This document shows, piece after piece, positions 55,210-64,000 of a stretch of DNA of 64,000 nucleotides. Source of the DNA: Neofusicoccum parvum (Eukaryota > Ascomycota > Dothideomycetes > Botryosphaeriales > Botryosphaeriaceae); contig CP087209.1 in the NCBI GenBank assembly GCA_020912385.1, forward strand, positions 1,984,001 through 2,048,000. The letters are read 5' to 3'. The translations under genes were made by a program, and so were the position numbers. Numbering within the stretch: position 1 is the stretch's first letter; the number at the start of each line of letters is the position of its first letter. Under the pieces are notes generated by a model. It was not told where the DNA came from, did no database searches, and saw only the letters and a program-made list of their open reading frames with translations.

Positions 55210-56185
55210 ACGTCACAAATGCAGGATGGTTCTGGTTGTAATCCTCTATATTCGAGAGGCCCGCTAGCCGGATCGTTAAAGGACCATCCCATCAAGATAC
55301 CCAGGAGTCTGTTATGATGCACATGAATTGAGGGAGAAAGAAATGAAAAGTCAGGGGGAAGTCGCCGGGATGAATTAGCGGAAAAAAAACCATCAGTCGG
55401 GAAGACAGCCAGGGGTTTGATTATAGGTGGAAATAGCAGATAGAAATACATCCAGGCCAGCAGACTGATGAATTCTTCTTGCTGATTGGGTGTGCCGATA
55501 AAGAACTGTAAAGTGAAAGCAAGGGGATGCAAAGTGTCATGGCGGTAGGAAAACTGCGAACTTCAGCATGACAATGCTGTTGAAGTTCCACCCAGTCTTC
55601 CATGATGCCATCCAGAAACCACAGAAATTCTCGAAATTTCGGGGCCATGCTGAGAACAAAGGAAAGCAAGGCCAGTTGCAGCTGTAGCGGCGTCATGTCC
55701 TTTTACGAAAAGACTGGATCTGGGCATCATGTTGACAACAGTTCCCCGGTTCCGTAACCCGAATGGTCAATCGACGCAAGTGAAAACTATAGCGTATAAA
55801 AACCTGCGACGAGAGGGAGATACTGTAGTCTGTGATTCCCAGGACGTGATGTATCTGAACATCTAGACTGTCAGTAGTTTCCGCACATGCTGTCGCCTAC
55901 GTGTAGCTGTCAACTCACGAAAACTTCGTTCTTGACCGCTTGGTCCACCCGAAATACTTGAACATCGCGGAATTAAGATCTTGCCCTAAGAAAATGTCAA
56001 TTCCAGTACAGCCCGTGGGAGCTTTATGTACAAGGGCAACTTCCATAGTCTTGCAATGCACATGAGGAACACAACGACCTTGTCCCATCGACTTCGTCAA
56101 GTTCCCAAGTGCGATTGCAGTACTTTGTAAACCGCCCTCGTACTGAAGAAGTACTTACTGAGCCCAGTCGTCCTGGTTTCGGCAT
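55210..56185. other. intergenic between convergent genes
   Basis: Holds the Hub1 3' UTR and sequence downstream of the 570-residue gene. Sequence at 55910-56160 on the minus strand has good splice-site look-alikes (GTAAGT at 56158, TTTTCTTAG near 55985), so the neighbouring gene may extend here. Confidence 0.4.
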
Positions 56186-57988
56186 TCAAAGGTTACCGTA
56201 ACGCGTCAGAAGGTTAGCTTCAGTTACCTGATGCTCGATGGCGCTCAAGGTCTCATCCGTTAGGTGCTTCGAGCTCTTGAGAAGTCTCTTGAGAGCTTCA
56301 ACATCGTTGGACTTCAACTTATGCACCGCCTTGTTCCATGACAAGACACCTCTTACAAAGCCCAGCTCGGCAGCAGTGCGGATCTTGGTGGCTAGTCTGA
56401 TCTTGCCTGGTTCACCACTGTGAAGAGCTGCACACTCATCTTTCTTCGCGCCTTGGAGACGCCTCCTCGCGTTTACGTAATTGTGTCGGCGCGAGTTTTT
56501 GCTCTGAGCCTTCTTGGATAGCTGAGTGGCCTTCTTTGGCTGTAGAGTTGACGGGATCGCCTGCTCGGTGGTTGCTTGTGGCGCTTGGGGAGTAAGTGGT
56601 TCCTCTTTGAACCAATTCATGGTACCTGGCACGGGGTCTGTATGGTCAGATTTGAGTGAGCTGCTGCCAGGAACTGAGGCACCGAGATGTCCTAGGTTCA
56701 ACACCGGACCCCCAATGGGTGCTCCACCGGGTGGCGCTCTGCCAGATTTCTGCCCGACCGGGTTGCTGCGCACAGGCCTGTTAAGACGAGGCTGAGCATC
56801 AACCAAGCCCATGATCAGGTCGACGATGTCGTAGCCTTGAGGATCGTCACGTTCATTGTCAAGGGTGGCTCGCGCCTCGCGCCTCAAGCTCTCGATGTGG
56901 TTGCGGCCATGGCCTTTCCTGGCAAGTGTTTGCACGAACTCTTGCATCAGTACATCCAAGACATCAACACCTTCATCATTAGCCTTGGCCATCTTCAGCC
57001 TGGTTGTCCAATGGGAGTGACGTCCTCCCTGGTAATCCACAATGGAGGGAGTAGGAAGAGTGTAGTCCCTTCCCTTCGGGATGTTGCAAAGTTCGACATG
57101 CTCCGGAAGGTACCTGTGCTGTAACCAGGAGGTCTGGTAGCTGTACTCATAGTACTTGAAGGCGTCGACAGGGTTAGCCCAAAGAGCATACACAACCAGC
57201 CTGCGGTCCGCATTCTTGACAAACTGGCCACACTGAATCCGATAGCAAAGACTATCGACAAGCTTGTCAATCTCCTGCAGAATATCATGGCGATATTCCT
57301 GCCCAGCGAAGAAGCCATGGAGCTCCTCGTCGAAGAGACCATCAAGCTTGCCGGGAATGAAGTACTGGGGCAAAGTAAAGCTCTGCACGTCAGGAAAGAA
57401 GCCAGCAAGGTAGCGAGCAGGCTTCGTGTAACCCTTCAGGAAGAACTTGTACGCGTCCAGCGGACGAGCTGTGTTGAAACGCAGTGACCACTCGGGTGAG
57501 TGGTAGTACAGCTCGGGGTTGTTCCGCAGGAGCTGGTCGATTTCGTTAAGGAAACCGACGGTGATGTTGCGACGGGTGATGTAAGAGAGAAGCTCAGAGT
57601 CATTACTGTGGGCGAGGCTACGGAAGAGCGATGTCTAGGTGAGAGTAGGTGTCAACTGATCCTAAATTCTGACCAGAGCAGACTGGCCCCAATGCGCAAT
57701 GCCAATGTGAGAGCCTGCACATACTCGGAATGGATTGGGGAGAGGCCTTCTAGGCGGCGGCAATGGCTGGCCACTGCCGAAGTCGAAGCCATTCGTGGCG
57801 GATTGGGGCCTCATCGTGGTACGATTGTGGGTGACTTGGGGTCGCACAGCTGGCCTCTTGCCGAGGGGAGCTCTGTTGCTTCCGGTGAATGAGGGACGTG
57901 GCTTAGCGGGCTGCGGGCGATCGGTGTTATCCTCCGGCCCCAGACGCAGCTGCTGCCAGCGGCTGGGATGGAGACTTCGATCGTCCAT
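56186..57988 (-). CDS. unrecognised fungal protein, 570 residues
   Basis: Exons 57988-57725 and 57634-56186, with a 90-bp intron (GTATGT donor, CACCTAG acceptor). The first about 85 residues are Pro/Arg/Gln-rich and disordered. Residues about 90-330 look folded and helical, with many aromatic residues (LRFNTARPLDAYKFFLKGYT, SFTLPQYFIPGKLDGLFDEE, RRLVVYALWANPVDAFKYY). They contain two loosely similar stretches around P-[LV]-D-A-[YF]-K-[FY], which suggests an internal repeat. A low-complexity linker follows, then a basic helical C-terminus (about 460-570). No signal peptide, membrane span or known catalytic motif. I do not recognise the family. The 3' end is uncertain: splicing at GTAACT after ..AIEHQ with a 14-nt exon would give a different tail. 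Confidence 0.75.
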
Positions 57989-58530
57989 AGGAAAGAACAA
58001 AAGGCCTGTACGCGAAGCACAGTAGTGGTGGACAGTGAATGAGAGTAAGGAAAGCGTGTTCAAGGAGCGACGAGGGTGTAGGAGAAGGAGAGGGGGAGGT
58101 CGGTGACGCCTGGACGCGGGAATATAAAAGGCAGTCACGACTGGACCCTGAGAACAACACGGTGGCGACAGCAAACGGAAGGAGCGCGACGCGTCTTTGT
58201 GGCCGTCGGCAAGCTGTAGCGTAAATGTTGAAGCACTCGCCCAGATATAGAAGTGCTCCGTGGAGATGTTGTCGCAACCCATCCGCACGAATGCTTAGAG
58301 CCCATGCGCAACAAAGCATCCTATTTGGAGAAAAGCACTGAGAAGGCATGATCAGTAGCAAAAGTGCTCACGGCGGAACTCACTCTTCGGCTTCCGCCCG
58401 GTGGTGGCCAGCACAACGAAGAAAATATCATAACAAGAAGCCCATATCTACAGTCCCAAACGCCACATCGCTGTCCGCAGGATATTTAAGTTAATCAAGT
58501 AGCAGTACACAACCTCCCAGCACTTGAGAA
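57989..58530. other. intergenic/leader region holding an ILE-type intron
   Basis: Lies between two minus-strand genes. Most of it is probably the spliced 5' leader of the 570-residue gene. In-frame codons upstream of 57988 also exist, so an N-terminal extension through the ILE intron cannot be excluded. Confidence 0.45.
58148..58383 (-). mobile_element. introner-like intron, copy F, in the 5' leader
   Basis: The donor is GTGAGT (58383). The arms are GGGCTCTAAGCATTCGTGCG (complement of 58284-58303) and GGGCGAGTGCTTCAAC (complement of 58227-58242). The 5' arm is followed by GATGGGTTGCGAC, matching the ATGGGTTTGG block of the other copies. Two acceptors are possible: CTACAG ending at 58214 (170-bp intron) or TTGTTCTCAG ending at 58148 (236 bp). 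The second has the better pyrimidine tract and a spacing from the 3' arm closer to that in copies A, B, D and E. The element lies in a different gene from the other intronic copies. Confidence 0.7.
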
Positions 58531-59783
58531 TTAGAAGACACTAATGTAGTTTCCAATCCTCTCCTTCTGGTTCTGCGCAATGCACTCGGCTATCCAGGTG
58601 ATGTTGCGGATTTCCTGCAGAGACGTCAATTACGTTCCACTAAGCGGGGAGAAGTAGTAGCCGCGGCTTACCTGCTCCTTGAGCTTCACCCAGGCGTAGA
58701 CGACGGAGTGAGTGAACTGCCTCGTGAACGCCAGCTTGGAGATCTCCATCTCCTTTTGATAGAACAAGTCCTCCAAGCTCCGGCCCTCAGAGCCAGAGCC
58801 GCCAGCCATGTTGCCGAGGCCCGACCCGCCGCCACTCAAGCCAGTCTGATCGAAGAAGTTCTTGTAATCCGCGATACCTTCGACGGCAATCCTTACGCCC
58901 TCGACATCATCGGCACGGGACAGCATCAGCGTACCCTCAGGATACAACCGTCCAAAGTTGGGGTAAAGCTTCTTCCTGTCCCCCTTCGACAAGTCGGTAC
59001 CGAAGGAGTTCAGAGTGATGTTGATGGCTCGTCTATCGGCCTCGAACTCCAGGACCTCGCTCATAACCTCAGCCGTCGGGGTGCCAGCAATATCGTCGTA
59101 GGTGTTGACCCAGTTGTGAAAGTCCTCCAGGTAGTTCTTGTACAGAGTGTTGCGGATGATCTCGATGTTTAGTTCATCGAGGTCCTGGTGGCTCAGCGAG
59201 CCCTTGAAGTAGGGCGCCAGCGGTGTTTCGATGAGCACGGAGTTGTACAGCTCCTCAATGTTGGTGGCGACGCACAGCACGGGCATGGTCTCAAACCAAC
59301 CCAGCGGGTGACACCTCTCCAGCAGCTCCCTGGTGTCACGCTCGTGCAGGGTGCCGGTGATCAGCAGGGCGACGTTGTCGATCATGTAGCCGTAGGTAAG
59401 GTACTCCATGAACTTCGCCAGCGAGCCGGTGGCGTTGGCCTGCACGTAGCGGAATTCGGAGACGAGCTTCTCGGTGGTCTTGCTGGCGAGCGCAGAGGTG
59501 GAAGGATTGGGAGGTAGGGCGGCGAGGAAGTCGCCGTAGGCGGGCGAGAGCTGGAGCTTGACATCTAGGATGGATCAGCAGCCTGCGAGGCAGCTTGAGG
59601 GGATGGAAGTACCGTCGATCGTCTCGCACTGGGTCAGGTTGTTATAGTTCTGGCCCGTCAACAGTTGGTTGCGGTAGCCGTGCACGATGCCCTCGATGTA
59701 GCTGCTCCATTGTCAGTCCCGTCGCGCAGGGCACAGCAGGAGGAAGAGTACCCATTAGTGACGTTGTAGAACAGGCCCTCCAT
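58531..59783 (-). CDS. vma6: V-type proton ATPase subunit d
   Basis: Exons 59783-59752, 59701-59613, 59564-58672 and 58614-58531, with introns of 50, 48 and 57 bp; 365 residues. Subunit d sits on the cytosolic face of the Vo ring and couples it to the central stalk; it is soluble, with no membrane span. Seen: MEGLFYNVTNGYIEGIVHGY at the start (spliced after NG); LLTGQNYNNLTQCETIDD; a central region with YMIDNVALLITGTLHERD and RCHPLGWFETMPVLCVATN; and the end EIRNITWIAECIAQNQKER followed by IGNYISVF. All are strongly conserved in the family. A Gly/Ser insert (SGGGSGLGNMAGGSGSEGRS) near residue 300 makes it slightly longer than yeast Vma6 (345). Confidence 0.96.
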
Positions 59784-60675
59784 GTTGCTGGTCGTCGACA
59801 GGAAAGTTGGTGATGGACCTGCAAGCTGTTGTCGTCAATGCTGGGGAGCTGCGCCAGCCCGAGCTCACGGCGTCGGATCAACCATTCCGCCGCGCTGTCA
59901 GGCAAGCACCCGCCGCCGGTCATGCGCACCCAGCCTGCTGCGTCGCCATCCACAGGTCCTCGGATCCTCTTCTTCAATGGAACATATAGTCGAGGTCAGA
60001 TTGACAACCACATCCATATCTTCACCCATCTTCTGCACGCATGCTGCAAACGAAGCAAGAGTGTGCCTGCTGTGTACCCAGCGCGCCAACGCCGGATTCG
60101 ACTTAGAGAGCCAGTCTAGAATCAAAATACAATGCCGAATATCCCAAAATTAAGAGACAGCCACCTCGAATATCTCTTCTTCCTCTTACACGTAGCTACT
60201 GTTGTTACCTGTTCCAGATTGAGCGGTGTCAACCATGAAGGGCGGTTGAACTCACGTCCAATGGTGGCAGTATCACGACTGGTACACAGTCACCTTTAAC
60301 CACACCGGTGATTTCACCCGCATATTCAGCATTGATATAACATGCCTCTAATGAGAAGTCTTGGGCTCAAGGTTTGAAGGCTATATTCCAGCAGCGATGC
60401 ATCGGCAAGATTGGCGGTCACTGTTCCTTGAATAATAGGAAAGGAAACGAGAACAATACAGCAATATGCATGGTCCTGTTCGGAACCAGGGTTGGCAGCA
60501 GTAACATCTCCCGCGAGACTCATAAACGGAGGGGGAAAAGAAAGATAAAAAGTAGAAACACCGCAAACCAGTGACGCATCCTTGAACCCTGCGGCGCGTT
60601 ATCGCTCTTATCGCATCGCCATCCAGAACACCGCGACGAAGCCCTCCTCTAACCCCGACCTTTAGCCCATACACG
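59784..60675. other. divergent intergenic region
   Basis: About 890 bp between the V-ATPase subunit gene (-) and the GTPase gene (+). No gene or repeat seen. Confidence 0.45.
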
Positions 60676-61400
60676 ATGGATTCCGACGTGCCGACCGTCA
60701 CAGTCCTCCTCCTCGGCGACGCAGAAGTCGGTAAGTCGACCTTTCTCTCGTACGTCGCCCTCCCGCCCCACCTCCAGCCCGCCCGCGCCTCTCCGCCGGT
60801 AGCTAACCACCTCGCGCGCGCGCAACAACCAACAGACGCCTGACGCTCGGCCGCAACGTCCACGCCGAAGCCGCGCCGGACGCACCGCCCCCTCCGTACG
60901 CCGTCCCCACCCTCCGCGACCTCGACCAGCCCTTCTGCTTCGACATCCGCCTGTACGCGCGCCACTACCGCCTCGAGTTCTTCGACACGGCCTCGCCCAC
61001 CAACTACACGCTCCTGCACCCGGACTTCATCATCCTCGCCTACGATGTCTCGCGCCGCGACACCCTGACCTCGCTCAAGACCCACTGGGCCCCGCTGGTC
61101 AATGGGACGTACAATGTCGACGAGCAGATTCCGGTCATGGTGCTGGGCTTGAAGAGAGATCTGAGGAAGGAGTGGACCGAGGAGGAGAAGGCGAGGGATG
61201 GCGGGAACGGAAGAGGCGAGAGCGTTATGCCGCAGGAAGGATTAGGCGTGGCCCAGACGATGCGCGTGGATAGATATGCGGAGTGCAGTGCGTTGACGGG
61301 CGAGCTGTGCACGCAGGTATTGGAGGACGTAGCGAAAACAGCAGCGAAAACGACCACGGACAAAGGTGGCCTTAGTGCTGGAGGGTGTGTAGTGATGTAG
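60676..61400 (+). CDS. divergent Rho-family small GTPase, predicted hydrolysis-deficient
   Basis: Exons 60676-60749 and 60836-61400, with an 86-bp intron (GTACGT donor, CAACAG acceptor, AGCTAACC branch); 212 residues. P-loop GDAEVGKST, switch I VPTLRDLD with the effector Thr, switch II FDTASPTNYTLLHP, the base-recognition segment LGLKRDLR, YAECSALTGE, and a CVVM prenylation box at the end. VPT, KRDLR and ECSA place it nearest the Rho family. Two positions needed for GTP hydrolysis differ: the Rho Gly12 position is Ala, and DTAGQE is replaced by DTASPT, so the catalytic Gln is missing. A Lys/Glu-rich insert at about 160-180 occupies the Rho insert region. It should be a membrane-attached, mostly GTP-bound protein. 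Exact subfamily uncertain. Confidence 0.88.
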
Positions 61401-62296
61401 GTGGTTGGGAATTGCTGGGATAACAAGATATTACGCGTCACGAAGTGGCACCGTGGTACTCGAGTTGTGCTTTGGAGCGCACCCTACGAGTACGACGTTC
61501 TGTACGTTATTGGGTTTCTTGACTGGCAGGTACGTCCAGTCCCCGCATTTTCTGTCTACTTCTTTGATTTACAGCTTTCGGAGATGTTTATGTTCTTGTT
61601 CTACGTATACCATCCATGTACTACTCAATTCGAAATGCGGCAAATCTGCGGTAGCTGAGCCAAAAAATTGGGGAAAGCGAAGATGAGCTATTGATTTTCT
61701 TGATCTGCCAGGCATTCAGTGGGTCTGAGGTCCTGATTTCCATTGCACGAAAGAGGGACAGAGAACACTTATGGCAATCTCAGAACCGCACAAGCGACAG
61801 GACTACTCTCTGCCGAGGCCCTTCTCAGCACTCGGGATATCCGACTTCCGTGCTCACCGGTCATTTACTTTTCAAGTCGTCCAATCACGCAATCCTGTTT
61901 TATATCAGCCGCATGAGACTTGAGTCCACAGCCGAGAGATAATATCGAGATCCCCGCTCATAAGATGCGGGGGCCTTCACTTGTACTACTTTCCCCATCA
62001 AAGGTTCAAAGGTCATTCGAATTACGTGAGATTAGCGCGCAGCCAGGGAGGGCTTGTAAGATCCATTCCGTATAGGGAATTTTAGCTCCAGTAGCTCCAC
62101 CTCCGTCCGCGCGGGGCAGCACTGCACTTCATAAACAAAACAGCCTCTCCAAACCCTCATTTTTTTTTCTCCTTTGGCTCCGAAACAAGACTTCCCTCCA
62201 GCCCAACATTAATTCCCGACACCAAGGGGAGGAGCACCACCAACCACCCACCAACCCCAACCCTCCTCCCCACCACCAAAAAGCAACCCACCCACC
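61401..62296. other. intergenic, no gene seen
   Basis: About 900 bp between two plus-strand genes; the last 130 bp is C/A-rich leader. Small frames near 61,400-61,940 lack coherent composition. Confidence 0.45.
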
Positions 62297-62881
62297 ATGA
62301 CCACAGCAAACCCGCCCTCCCCCTCCCCACCCCCCCGCCCCGCCATAACCGCCGCCGCCACCGCCTTCACCCACTCCTACGCGCGCGCCATGTCGCTCTC
62401 CTCGCCCGCGGCTCGCGCCCCGATCCCGCTCGTCGCGGCGGCGCTGGGCGCGCACTACGCGGCGGACACGACGGCGTACACGCTAGGGCACCGGATGGTG
62501 TTCGCGTCGGCGGCGGCGGCGGCACCGGGGATCGCGGCGCACCTGGCGCGGTTCGAGCGCAGCGGGCTGGGCTGCGCCATCGCCATGGCCGCGCTGCGCG
62601 TCGAGCCCGTCAGCGCCGGCAGCGCGCTGTGCTGGGTCACCTGGGCGATCGAGCCGCGCGCCGGCGGCCCCTTCGAGGGCCGTGGCTGGCGCTGGGAGAA
62701 CGTGTACGCGTACAGGCGGCCGGTTGAGGAGGGGGGCGCGGGGGCGGAGAGGAGGTGGGTTGGTGGGGACGAGGCGGAGGGCGAGGGGTGGGAGGTGCCG
62801 GAGGGGTGGTGGGAGTTTATGTTGAGCGATAATGAGCTGTTGAGCATTTTGGAGAGGGTGCCGAATTTCATGGAGCTGTGA
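62297..62881 (+). CDS. NTF2/SnoaL-like fold protein
   Basis: A 194-residue single-exon ORF. After a Pro-rich start, the sequence runs as helices then strands: AITAAATAFTHSYARAMSLS, LGAHYAADTTAYTLG, then LRVEPVSAGSALCWVTWAIE, GWRWENVYAYRRP and a C-terminal helix LSDNELLSILERVPNFMEL. The alternation of helix, W-x-x-Y-strand and a W-E-x-x-Y-x-x-R pattern resembles the NTF2-like/SnoaL superfamily, which includes small enzymes and binding proteins. No catalytic residue set can be assigned. It is very GC-rich and Ala-rich. Start in CACCATGACC context. It converges with the last gene over a 196-bp gap. Confidence 0.65.
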   Translation: MTTANPPSPSPPPRPAITAAATAFTHSYARAMSLSSPAARAPIPLVAAALGAHYAADTTAYTLGHRMVFASAAAAAPGIAAHLARFERSGLGCAIAMAALRVEPVSAGSALCWVTWAIEPRAGGPFEGRGWRWENVYAYRRPVEEGGAGAERRWVGGDEAEGEGWEVPEGWWEFMLSDNELLSILERVPNFMEL

Positions 62882-63077
62882 TGAGCAGGGAAGGGAGAGC
62901 AGCATGCCTTTTTTTTTTAGTTTTTTATTGGGAAGCGTTTGGATATCAGATCACATTTTCTTTACGTGGTTTATGGAGATAGTCTTTGGTGTCGGTATGT
63001 ACATACAGATACGGTCGTGCGAGGCGGAGGGGTATATGGGGGAATCATGGAGTGGTAGGAAACATCTGCAGCTTTCA

Positions 63078-63998
63078 TCATACACGGACAATTTTGCCGG
63101 CCTTCCTTGCCCTCTCCACCTCCAACGCCCTTGTGACTCGTGCCTCTGCTCTTCGGGAGTTCTCCTCATCGTTCGAGTCGACGGCTTGCTTCTCGGCCAG
63201 CTCCGCCTCGCAGTTCCAGCACATGCACGGGTCGTAGTCCTGGCCGAACTCGGCCTTGTACAGCTTCTCGGCTTTGGCGAAGCCGCCCGTCATGGCGGCG
63301 TACTTAGCCATGCCCTCGTCGTAGTTGATGAAGCGCCCGGCAATCTCTTGCGTCGCAAATGCGTACCGGGTTGGAGAGCACTGATGCGTTCTCCACGCCA
63401 GTTCGATGAGCGGTGTTGGGAGGAGTTCGCCAGAGTTTGGATGGATCTTGCGCAGCTGCAGGAATTGGTTGTACCGGGAGATGGCCCGCGTCAGCGTGAA
63501 GGCCGGACAGGGCCCTCTCAGCCAGCCGGATTGGCCCATTTTCTCCCAGAAGGTCTCCTGGCTTTGCACCACCGGCTTGAGGGTCTTGATGGCGAAGTTC
63601 CACATGGCGTAGTCTCGCATCAGCTGGGAGAAATCGCTGGGCCGAGCGTCGAGCTCCCTCGTGTTGAATTTCTTGGCCTTGGGGAGCTGGGAGAGGGCGA
63701 AGCGTTGAAGATATGTGCGAGAGAGGCGATCGTGTTCTTTCACATCGGTCAGGTGTGCGTACAGGTCTGCTGGGTGGCCCGTCTTCTGGTGGAAGTAGTC
63801 CTGGGCTTCCGGCGACAGATGATAGGTGCTGTCGTAGGGGTCGATTATTGCGTGCAGCAAGTCCCAGGGAAATTCCATGGAAGACACCTCCCACTCCTTG
63901 ATGGAATCCTGACACATGTTCCTGTAGTTGTCCGGCGAGAATAGTTGGGTAATCCAAATCATAAGCACATCGAGCGGCGGCAGGGTCTTCAAAGTCAT
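63078..63998 (-). CDS. GRDP/DUF1399-type protein, 5' end outside the window
   Basis: The 3' 307 codons of a gene running off the right edge; the frame is open to the border, so the true start is not known. The segment TPLIELAWRTHQCSPTRYAF matches the core of glycine-rich-domain proteins (DUF1399), where a P-T-P-x-x-x-x-x-W-x-T-H motif is diagnostic. LDVLMIWITQLFSPDNYR near the start and the alternating helices fit. After the core comes DPCMCWNCEAELAE, a C-x-C-x-x-C cluster that might bind metal, and a charged helical tail. Function of the family in fungi is poorly known. There is no signal peptide in the part seen. Confidence 0.75.
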   Translation of the reverse strand: MTLKTLPPLDVLMIWITQLFSPDNYRNMCQDSIKEWEVSSMEFPWDLLHAIIDPYDSTYHLSPEAQDYFHQKTGHPADLYAHLTDVKEHDRLSRTYLQRFALSQLPKAKKFNTRELDARPSDFSQLMRDYAMWNFAIKTLKPVVQSQETFWEKMGQSGWLRGPCPAFTLTRAISRYNQFLQLRKIHPNSGELLPTPLIELAWRTHQCSPTRYAFATQEIAGRFINYDEGMAKYAAMTGGFAKAEKLYKAEFGQDYDPCMCWNCEAELAEKQAVDSNDEENSRRAEARVTRALEVERARKAGKIVRV

Positions 63999-64000
63999 CT

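Noticed and set aside
60731..60736. GTAAGT donor-like hexamer in the GTPase gene
   Set aside because: It encodes the Lys-Ser of the P-loop (GGT AAG TCG ACC); splicing there would destroy the nucleotide-binding site, while the GTACGT at 60750 keeps the frame.

Overview
The window is nuclear DNA of a filamentous ascomycete (Pezizomycotina). Genes are monocistronic. They carry short spliceosomal introns, mostly 48-92 bp, with GTRNGT-type donors, CTRAY-like branch sites and CAG/TAG acceptors. The gene set is typical of the group: a SPO14/PLD1-type phospholipase D, a PKA regulatory subunit, a fungal membrane GT2, a VIT/vWA protein and a membrane-anchored neutral ceramidase. A family of intron-borne inverted-repeat elements (introner-like elements, ILEs) points to Dothideomycetes, the class where such elements were first described in fungi. 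No species is claimed. All gene models below were spliced by hand, and the exon lengths sum to whole codons.

Layout. 0-9 kb: an alpha/beta hydrolase (-) divergent from phospholipase D (+), then a small lipocalin-like protein (+). 9.7-18.9 kb: one eight-exon gene (-) for a predicted 2,727-residue disordered Pro/Glu-rich protein; four of its introns are ILEs. 21.5-26.7 kb: an MDR-family reductase, then two related small Cys/His-rich proteins on either side of a gene-poor stretch that holds an intergenic ILE copy. 26.8-30 kb: a VIT/vWA protein (-). 33.3-36.1 kb: a membrane glycosyltransferase 2 (+). 39.3-46.5 kb: a low-complexity nuclear-type protein, a neutral ceramidase, the splicing factor SPF27 and the PKA regulatory subunit. 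49.3-51.8 kb: a secreted beta/gamma-crystallin-like protein and the pseudouridine synthase PUS3. 53.1-55.2 kb: PIG-H/GPI15 and a Hub1/UBL5 with an RS-rich extension, divergently transcribed. 56.2-64 kb: an unrecognised 570-residue protein with an ILE-type intron in its leader, V-ATPase subunit d, a divergent Rho-like GTPase, an NTF2-like protein and a GRDP/DUF1399-type protein cut by the window edge.

The genes do not form a biosynthetic cluster; most are housekeeping or signalling genes. The strongest unusual signal is the ILE family: at least six related copies, all in the same orientation relative to the presumed transcript. Each has two arms close to GTTGAAGCATTCATCCGG and its reverse complement, about 25-45 nt apart. 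Other points of interest are the giant protein whose five central introns share one phase and nearly one exon context, a Rho GTPase that lacks the residues needed for GTP hydrolysis, and the small Cys/His-rich protein pair.
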